From the IMG/VR virus record IMGVR_UViG_3300044953_000224, positions 1 to 38,278 of that record: 38,278 nt of DNA. One strand, written 5' to 3'. A program made the translations under genes and the position numbers. This DNA comes from a virus. The notes under the pieces are model-generated. The model was not told where the DNA came from. It worked only from the letters and a program-made list of their open reading frames with translations, and ran no database searches. This document shows, one piece after another, positions 33,260 to 38,278 of this stretch (positions are counted from its first letter, which is position 1; each line of letters begins with the position of its first letter).

Positions 33260-33918
33260 TAATCATTTGTTTCTTGATAAAATGCCGGATTGTGAAACTT
33301 AGAACTATAATCTAACATAGTAACAATTGAATATTTAGTTCCAGAAGTTACTGGCATTGCTCTATGTGGATACATATAGTTTGATGGAAATATATACAAA
33401 TCACCTGCTTTTGGCTTAATGTTTAAATCTTGTAGCCTAAAGGATAACTCTCCACCTTCATAATCGTCATTAGGATATGCTACTAAAGAAACTACACAGT
33501 TATAAGAAAATCCGTGATCATGATGTTCTTGAAAATGCTGTCCTGGACCATATTTGACAAAATTAAATGCCTCCCAATATTTTAACTCTCCTCCTATATA
33601 GAACTGTCTAGAATAATCTTGTACTGCTGGTAACTTTGCATTATAGACATCTTCCCATAGTTCTGTTAAAGTCTTAGCAGTATTACCTGTATCTTTACCT
33701 ATATCTGTTTTTTTATACTTAAAATCTACACAATCTCTATACTCTGGCATTTTTTGTGCATATCCAACAAGTGCTTCTCTCCAAACATATGACTTATTAT
33801 CCGTATTTTTTAATGCATTTTCTAGTCTATCAATCACATCTATACCTGTTAACACATTTCTGTAAACAACAATTCCTGATCCAAAATCTTTTTTTTCTGT
33901 CCATGTTTGGTCTATCAT
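33259..33918 (-). CDS. 2-oxoglutarate/Fe(II) oxygenase, copy 2
   Basis: The protein has 219 residues, overlaps copy 1 by 4 bp (ATGA), and has AAAGGA before the ATG. Iron ligands are His132 and Asp134 (EHHDHG) and His185 (YPHRA). Lys195 in SGTKY is the likely 2-oxoglutarate anchor. The signature is AYPNDDYEGGELSF with IKPKAGDLYIFPSNYMYPH. It resembles copy 1 throughout, including CxDFKY, EAFNFVKY and IFPSNYxYxH, so the two are tandem paralogues that have diverged greatly. All metal ligands are intact. Confidence 0.88.
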   Translation of the reverse strand: MIDQTWTEKKDFGSGIVVYRNVLTGIDVIDRLENALKNTDNKSYVWREALVGYAQKMPEYRDCVDFKYKKTDIGKDTGNTAKTLTELWEDVYNAKLPAVQDYSRQFYIGGELKYWEAFNFVKYGPGQHFQEHHDHGFSYNCVVSLVAYPNDDYEGGELSFRLQDLNIKPKAGDLYIFPSNYMYPHRAMPVTSGTKYSIVTMLDYSSKFHNPAFYQETND

Positions 33919-34649
33919 AAATAATCCTTTCTAGTCATGACTTTATGAGCATTATCGTTTAAATCCATCATAGCAACTACGCAATACTTAGTTCCACTAA
34001 TCATATCTAAGGAAGCGTGTTCATAGATATAATTAGATGGAAAAATAGCAATGTCCCCAGCCTTTGGCTTGTATGTTAATTTATCTAATCGTGGAAAATA
34101 GATTTCTCCACCTTCGTAATTATCATTAAGATATATAACAGCAGAAACCGTTGCACTATAAGCAGGTCCATGATCAGCATGAATCCTAAACTGTTGGCCA
34201 GCACCCTCATACTTTACAAAATTAAATACCTCATAATATGTTACGTTAATGCCCCAATAATAAGCATAATCGTCTATACAAGATTTTAAAACATTGTAAA
34301 TCTCTTTGTACATATCAATTAATTCAGAATTTTCAATATTTCTTGGTCCAAGAATTTTATCATTATACTTAAAGTCAGAGCAATTTCTTGCATATTTTAT
34401 TGGCTTGTCTGAGTTTGTAACCTGTGCTTCATTCCATCTATACGATGTCTGTCCATTTAAATTATTCTCTAAAATATTTAAATATTTATTACAACTTTCT
34501 TTAGAAATTGCATTATGGTAAATATTTAGACCAAGACCTGGGTTACTAACTTTAATATTATTAAAAAATTTATCTGGCATTCGTGTTGATGCAGATTCTG
34601 ATCTATCTTTAGTAAACCAAATATTCTGGGAATCATCTATTTCAATCAT
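33915..34649 (-). CDS. 2-oxoglutarate/Fe(II) oxygenase, copy 1
   Basis: The protein has 244 residues and is the first gene of the cassette, with AAAGGAG before the ATG and its own promoter. Iron ligands are His157 and Asp159 (RIHADHG) and His211 (YEHAS). Lys221 in SGTKY replaces the usual Arg. The signature is YLNDNYEGGEIYFPRLD with YKPKAGDIAIFPSNYIYEH. Residues 40-65 (GLNIYHNAISKESCNKYLNI) are the N-terminal lid. It lies directly downstream of the FN3-FFPP-Hint protein, whose proline-rich tract is a conceivable hydroxylation target. That link is speculative. Confidence 0.88.
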   Translation of the reverse strand: MIEIDDSQNIWFTKDRSESASTRMPDKFFNNIKVSNPGLGLNIYHNAISKESCNKYLNILENNLNGQTSYRWNEAQVTNSDKPIKYARNCSDFKYNDKILGPRNIENSELIDMYKEIYNVLKSCIDDYAYYWGINVTYYEVFNFVKYEGAGQQFRIHADHGPAYSATVSAVIYLNDNYEGGEIYFPRLDKLTYKPKAGDIAIFPSNYIYEHASLDMISGTKYCVVAMMDLNDNAHKVMTRKDYL

Positions 34650-34667
34650 GCATTTCTCCTTTATTTA

Positions 34668-34696
34668 ATTGTATCATAAGAAACAATTAAATTCAA
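34668..34696 (-). promoter_or_regulatory. Promoter of the oxygenase cassette
   Basis: Minus-strand TTGAAT (34691-34696), exactly 17 nt, then TACAAT (34668-34673), also extended as TGATACAAT. The leader is about 11-14 nt with AAAGGAG. This is the most complete promoter in the window together with that of nrdJ. Confidence 0.75.
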
Positions 34697-34701
34697 GAAG
34701 A

Positions 34702-35979
34702 TTATTCAGTAATTGGATCTTCAGTAATTGGATCTCTTGCATCAAATACAAGCATATTTTCTGTAAAGAAGTTGTCATATGGTTCACAGTTAATGCTATA
34801 AACTGTTTCATCATAATCTACAACATCTAGGTATTCAATATTAATAAATCCCAACTCTTCATATGAGAAAACCATATATGTATCATCAATGGCATCAACT
34901 CTAGTAAATCTTGAGATACCATCTTTTTTAGTCAATATATAGTGTGTTGCAGAATAAGCATCTCCATTAACTACATATAACTTGTCTACTGTTCTTGATG
35001 TAACAGAAACCACTGTCGTTTCTTTTAAGTTTGTTTCATTTAACATTAAGTTTTCTGCTGACCAGTTTAACCAATCATTTTGTTCAATTATAGATGGATC
35101 TGCTGGAATCTCCATCGCAAGAATCACATCTCCAACAACTATATCCTTTGCATCTTTTCTGCCTTGGACAGTTTTAATTCCAGTATTACCTGATACTGAA
35201 TATTCATACTCGAATAGTGGGAAGAAAGGTGGGAAGAATGGGAAGAATGGTGGGAAGAAAGGTGGAAAGAATGGAGGGAAGAAGGGTGGAAAGAAGGGTG
35301 GAAAGAATGGGAAGAATGGTGGGAAAAATGGCGCCAGTGTTGTAATAACATCAGTCGTTGCTCCTATAGATGATCCATTTGCATTCTTTGCAACAATAGT
35401 ATATGACTGAGATGTATTTGCAGTATCACTAATTGTAGTTGATGTTGCAGAACCAGAAAGACCTAGAGATGATGTTCCATCAGAACCGTTTACATCATGG
35501 GAAGATAGCGCTTTACCACCATTTGCACCCAATGTCCAACTAATAGTATTTTGATTAATTCCAGCGGTTGCGCTTGGACTTTGTGGTGATTGTGGAACTG
35601 TTGTTGCTGTAACTGAAGTGGATGTCGTTCCACTTGCTGTACCAATTGCATTCTTTGCTTTTACTGTAAATGTATACGATGTATTTGATGCAAGTCCCTG
35701 AAAAGTATAAGAAGTTGAAGAAGATCCTGTATTATGAGTATATGTAGATGGTGTTGTAGAAATTTCATAAGAAGTTGCTGCTGGAGATGTTGCTGGAAGT
35801 GCCCAAGATAAATTTACTGCTCCACCAGTTCCTGATGCAGAAGCAGCGGAGGTAGTATTTGCAGTAGCAAGATAAGGACGATTAGTTCCTACATCTGTAG
35901 CAGTTAAAGAAGTAACATTTAATGGTTCTAAAAAGTTATCTTGCGCTGAAGACTTGATTCCTCTGCGTTTAATTGCCAT
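34702..35979 (-). CDS. FN3 - Phe/Pro tract - Hint domain protein
   Basis: The protein has 425 residues, and the gene has AAAAGGAG before the ATG. Residues about 43-126 form a fibronectin type III domain (VNLSWALPA, SYTFTVKAKNAIGTAS) and about 127-215 a second one (NTISWTLGANGG, SYTIVAKNANGS). Residues 217-255 are almost only Phe and Pro in FFPP steps. Residues about 258-413 read as a Hint domain: SVSGNTGIKTVQGRKDAKDI then VVGD (block A, Ser261 where inteins have Cys1), SATHYILTKKDG with His346 (block B), and YSINCEPYDNFFTENMLVFD (C-terminal blocks, FD instead of HN). It ends with a doubled DPITE. It is probably a virion surface protein that self-cleaves or once did. Confidence 0.75.
   Translation of the reverse strand: MAIKRRGIKSSAQDNFLEPLNVTSLTATDVGTNRPYLATANTTSAASASGTGGAVNLSWALPATSPAATSYEISTTPSTYTHNTGSSSTSYTFQGLASNTSYTFTVKAKNAIGTASGTTSTSVTATTVPQSPQSPSATAGINQNTISWTLGANGGKALSSHDVNGSDGTSSLGLSGSATSTTISDTANTSQSYTIVAKNANGSSIGATTDVITTLAPFFPPFFPFFPPFFPPFFPPFFPPFFPPFFPFFPPFFPLFEYEYSVSGNTGIKTVQGRKDAKDIVVGDVILAMEIPADPSIIEQNDWLNWSAENLMLNETNLKETTVVSVTSRTVDKLYVVNGDAYSATHYILTKKDGISRFTRVDAIDDTYMVFSYEELGFINIEYLDVVDYDETVYSINCEPYDNFFTENMLVFDARDPITEDPITE
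34741..35208 (-). other. Hint (intein/hedgehog-like) domain with altered ends
   Basis: Residues 258-413 of the FN3 protein. The first residue of block A is Ser261, block B keeps SxxH with His346, and the end has Phe412-Asp413 where splicing inteins carry His-Asn. N-S/N-O acyl shift chemistry at residue 261 would still be possible. Asn cyclisation would not. No homing-endonuclease insert is present. Confidence 0.65.
35215..35331 (-). repeat. Phe/Pro (FFPP) low-complexity repeat
   Basis: About 117 bases encode 39 residues of FFPP/FFP units. On the plus strand this is a purine-only-like tract of GGGAAGAA and GGTGGGAAG steps. It should be prone to slippage and length variation. Confidence 0.9.
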
Positions 35980-36006
35980 AAATATTACTCCTTTTCTTTA
36001 ATATAT

Positions 36007-36015
36007 AGTATACCA
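36007..36015 (-). promoter_or_regulatory. Promoter of the FN3-Hint gene
   Basis: Extended -10 TGGTATACT on the minus strand, inside the 40-bp gap after the tail fibre, followed by AAAAGGAG and the ATG at 35979. The same nonamer is used at 14275 and 21706. Confidence 0.6.
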
Positions 36016-36019
36016 ACTT

Positions 36020-38086
36020 TTATGCTGACAAATCTCCCATTACGATCCAGGTATCTGTTGCTCTCTTGAAGAGAGTTGCAGATGAGTATTGAGCACGTAA
36101 TTTAAGACCTGGAGTTGCGTTTACAGTAACTCCTGCTGCTCCGGCAACTGTTACTTGACCAGCACCAGTTTGAAGAATATCAATTGATGTTCCTACTGGA
36201 TATGCTGTTGTTGAGTTTGCTGGAATTGTTAAAGTAATTGCTGATGCTGAACTGAATTCAATAAAATTATCTCTTAGTGATAGTCCACCAGTTGATAGAT
36301 TATATGATGCTGTTTGTTGACTAATTGTTGTTCTTGAAGGAACGCCTTCTTTTGTTTGAGTTCCGTCTGAAAACGCTACACCTGAAGCAGATGCTGTTAC
36401 AAGACCAGAGAATGTTGGATTGCTGATTACAGAAACTTGTCCACCTGTAACAGATATATTAGTTCCTGCTGTAATTGTTCCAGCACCAGAAAATTGTGTA
36501 AACTCAATATTGTCTGTTCCTAATGTTGTAACTACGTTAGTTTGTACCCAACCAGTTTTTTCGTTTGTGGTACCATATTCAACAAATATAAAGTCTCCTG
36601 CATCAACCTCACCAACGGTATCATAGTCTGTTGCACGAGTTGGTGCTCCTGATGCTGCAACAATATAAACACCATTTTGAGATTTTGTAGTTTGATTTTT
36701 AACAAGAATTCTATTTCCAGTTGCAAGAGTTACGCCATCAAGAGTATCTCCATTTTCAACATCAGTGGCAAGTGTAATATTGCTAGTTGTAGCAGCCTGT
36801 ACAGAAGCATGTACATTTAATCCAGCAGTTGCTGCATCAACATATTGTTTTGTTGCTGCACCAAGAGCGGTTTCTGGATCTGCAGCAAGAACTACTGCTC
36901 CAGTAAATGTTGCTCCTGAAAGACTTGCTTTTGCATCAAGATCTGTTGTAAGATTTGTAATATCTGATTGTGCATGAGTATGTGATGTTGATGCTTTTTC
37001 ATCAATTTGTGTTTGAATTGCAGACGTTACACCACCTACATAATTAAGTTCTGCTGTAGAAGCAGTTACTCCGTCAAGAATGTTAAGTTCTGCTGTAGAT
37101 GCAGTAACTCCATCAAGAATATTAAGTTCTGCTGCTGATGCTGTTACGTCTGTTGCACCTGCTTCAAGAAGATGTGTGTGAACTGTTGCTGCTTTACCAT
37201 CAAGTTGTGGCTGAATTTCAGAGGTAACTCCATTAACATATCCAATTTCTGTTGAAGACACATCTCCAATTGATGTTGTTGATGGAAGCACTACTGTTCC
37301 AGTAAATGTAGGAGAATTAGTTGGTGCCTTTGTGTCAATTTGTGTTTGAATTGCTGAAGTTACTCCGTTAACATAACCTAATTCTGTGTCTGAAACGTCT
37401 CCAATTGATGTTGTTGATGGAAGTACTACTGTTCCAGTAAGTACTACTGTTCCAGTAAATGTAGGAGAATTAGTTGGTGCCTTTGTGTCAATTTGTGATT
37501 GGATGGATGATGTAACTCCAGACAAATATCCAAGTTCTGTTGCAGAGGCGCCAGTAGCACTAAGGTTTCCAGTTGTAATAATTGTACCGCTTACATTTGG
37601 AATAGTAACTGTACGATCCGCAGTAGGATCTGTTACAGTAAGAGTTGTTTCATACGAATCTGCTGTTGAACCTTCAAACACAAATGAATTTGTAACAGCA
37701 ATTGTCGTGCTATCAATTGTAGTTGTTGTTCCTTGTACTGTTAAATTACCAGAAACTGTTACGTTACCGCTGTCGTCTGCAAGAACAACAGTACCACTTG
37801 AGTTTGGTAAAGTAATTGTGCGATCTGCAGTTGGGTCTGTTACTGTAAGAGTTGTTTCATGTGCATCTGAGGTTGATCCTTCAAAAGTAATGCTGGAGCC
37901 AAACGCTGGGTTTACTGTGGAGGATTGGTCAATAAAGTAATCAAGGTCTGCCCAGTGATTGATGCCATCACCAATCTTAAACTTATTAGTATCTGATTCC
38001 CATCCCATTTCACCTGCATTTAAAATAGGGTCTGCTGAAGTCCATTGGGCTGCAGTGCCTCTCCGTTGCTGCATTCTTGTTGCCAT
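36020..38086 (-). CDS. Repeat-rich tail fibre / receptor-binding protein
   Basis: The protein has 688 residues, with GTAGGAGG before the ATG. Residues 1-52 (MQQRRGTAAQWTSADPILNA then GEMGWESDTNKFKIGDG) are the N-terminal attachment domain found in many phage fibres. Repeats follow: TLTVTDPTADRTITLPNSSG (three variants in 70-165), ELGYLSGVTSSIQSQIDTKA and relatives (three to four), and TAELNILDGVTAS (three). Residues about 410-540 (KQYVDAATAGLNVHASVQAA, NGVYIVAASGAPTRATDYD) form a widespread fibre domain. The C-terminus is a small beta domain ending in RATDTWIVMGDLSA. It likely forms a trimeric fibre that touches the host. Confidence 0.85.
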   Translation of the reverse strand: MATRMQQRRGTAAQWTSADPILNAGEMGWESDTNKFKIGDGINHWADLDYFIDQSSTVNPAFGSSITFEGSTSDAHETTLTVTDPTADRTITLPNSSGTVVLADDSGNVTVSGNLTVQGTTTTIDSTTIAVTNSFVFEGSTADSYETTLTVTDPTADRTVTIPNVSGTIITTGNLSATGASATELGYLSGVTSSIQSQIDTKAPTNSPTFTGTVVLTGTVVLPSTTSIGDVSDTELGYVNGVTSAIQTQIDTKAPTNSPTFTGTVVLPSTTSIGDVSSTEIGYVNGVTSEIQPQLDGKAATVHTHLLEAGATDVTASAAELNILDGVTASTAELNILDGVTASTAELNYVGGVTSAIQTQIDEKASTSHTHAQSDITNLTTDLDAKASLSGATFTGAVVLAADPETALGAATKQYVDAATAGLNVHASVQAATTSNITLATDVENGDTLDGVTLATGNRILVKNQTTKSQNGVYIVAASGAPTRATDYDTVGEVDAGDFIFVEYGTTNEKTGWVQTNVVTTLGTDNIEFTQFSGAGTITAGTNISVTGGQVSVISNPTFSGLVTASASGVAFSDGTQTKEGVPSRTTISQQTASYNLSTGGLSLRDNFIEFSSASAITLTIPANSTTAYPVGTSIDILQTGAGQVTVAGAAGVTVNATPGLKLRAQYSSATLFKRATDTWIVMGDLSA
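37044..37160 (-). repeat. Three 39-bp tandem repeats in the fibre gene
   Basis: Units start at 37044, 37083 and 37122, exactly 39 bases apart, and encode TAELNILDGVTAS with few changes. They are collagen-free fibre shaft repeats that can change copy number in frame. Confidence 0.85.
37422..37457 (-). repeat. Perfect 18-bp tandem duplication in the fibre gene
   Basis: The 18 bases at 37422-37439 are repeated without change at 37440-37457, giving TGTVVL twice in a row. The other copies of this shaft repeat have it once, so this is a recent in-frame duplication. Confidence 0.9.
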
Positions 38087-38120
38087 ATTATTTTCCTCCT
38101 ACAGAAAATTTATTAGTTTT

Positions 38121-38129
38121 ATTATAACA
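38121..38129 (-). promoter_or_regulatory. Promoter of the tail fibre gene
   Basis: Extended -10 TGTTATAAT on the minus strand, about 35 nt before the fibre ATG, with GTAGGAGG in the leader. No convincing -35 is seen. Confidence 0.6.
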
Positions 38130-38151
38130 GATAATTAATTAAAATTATCTG
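38128..38151 (-). repeat. AT-rich palindrome at the fibre promoter
   Basis: Perfect 9-bp arms CAGATAATT and AATTATCTG with a 6-nt loop. It spans the stop of the upstream gene and touches the -10 box. It is too AT-rich and lacks the T tail for a confident terminator, so an operator is as likely. Confidence 0.5.
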
Positions 38152-38278
38152 TTGCAATTCCTCCATCATAAGTGTTTTCCCATGATACTGTGCTATAGTC
38201 TCCTGCGCTTACTAGAACACCTGGTTCATTGTAAGCACCTCCAGAAACAAATGTACTAACAATAAGACCAGATCCATC
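38135..38278 (-). CDS. C-terminal end of an unidentified protein (partial)
   Basis: An open frame enters from the window edge and ends at TAA (38135-38137), giving 47 residues. The visible part is Gly/Ser/Thr-rich and ends with SWENTYDGGIATDNFN. It could be the tip of another fibre or surface protein, given its place just upstream of the fibre gene, but it is too short to name. Confidence 0.6.
   Translation of the reverse strand, partial: DGSGLIVSTFVSGGAYNEPGVLVSAGDYSTVSWENTYDGGIATDNFN

Noticed and set aside
34741-35208. A splicing intein with a C-terminal extein
   Set aside because: The terminal His-Asn is replaced by Phe-Asp and only 12 residues follow, so full splicing is unlikely; I call it a Hint domain only.
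34982-35410. Plus-strand frame encoding a Gly/Lys repeat (GKKGGKNG type)
   Set aside because: It is the antisense of the FFPP tract in a gene with clear FN3 and Hint features.
37044-37160. CRISPR-like direct repeats
   Set aside because: The 39-bp units are contiguous, in frame and coding, with no spacers.
37386-37940. Plus-strand open frame of 184 codons
   Set aside because: It mirrors the repeat-rich fibre gene; its low-complexity Val/Thr product follows from the repeats, and it has no ribosome-binding site.
1-38278. tRNA or rRNA genes
   Set aside because: No cloverleaf-like or rRNA-like stretch was noticed by eye; nearly all sequence is coding. A tRNAscan run would settle it.

Overview
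The window is a contiguous piece of the late (virion) region of an uncultured-type, long-tailed dsDNA phage (Caudoviricetes, siphovirus-like). The DNA is AT-rich, roughly one third G+C by eye. Every convincing gene lies on the minus strand, so transcription runs from right (38 kb) to left (1 kb). Genes are tightly packed, with many TAATG or ATGA stop/start overlaps. No terminase, integrase, lysis, replication or tRNA gene was recognised, so this is only part of a genome. Recurrent TGnTATAAT-type extended -10 promoters, several placed 6-7 nt before an ATG (leaderless layout), together with the style of the neck and tape-measure proteins, suggest an actinobacterial host, perhaps a low-GC aquatic actinobacterium. 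That host call is an inference.

Layout in the direction of transcription. (1) 38.3-34.7 kb: the 3' end of an unidentified gene, a repeat-rich tail fibre, and a fibronectin-III protein with a Phe/Pro tract and a Hint (intein/hedgehog-like) domain. (2) 34.6-27.5 kb: a cassette of eight different 2-oxoglutarate/Fe(II) oxygenases, interleaved with two DUF6065-type proteins and a 38-residue CDGSH iron-sulfur protein. (3) 27.4-25.4 kb: an adenosylcobalamin-dependent (class II) ribonucleotide reductase with its own promoter. (4) 25.3-21.7 kb: a 1200-residue LamG-like virion protein. (5) 21.7-17.2 kb: head genes: a small conserved protein, portal, a prohead protease fused to scaffold with a nested scaffold start, and the HK97-fold capsid protein followed by a terminator. 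(6) 17.2-12.4 kb: neck genes, tail terminator, major tail protein with terminator, and two related tail-assembly chaperones. (7) 12.4-0 kb: a 3195-residue tape measure, a distal tail protein and a minor tail protein cut by the window edge.

Parts 4-7 build the head and a predicted very long tail. The cassette in part 2 lies between fibre genes and structural genes, starts next to a protein with a proline-rich repeat, and may modify virion or host-surface molecules. The most unusual items are the oxygenase/DUF6065/CDGSH cassette, the FN3-FFPP-Hint protein, a protein-kinase-like segment inside the tape measure, and the distributed leaderless promoters.
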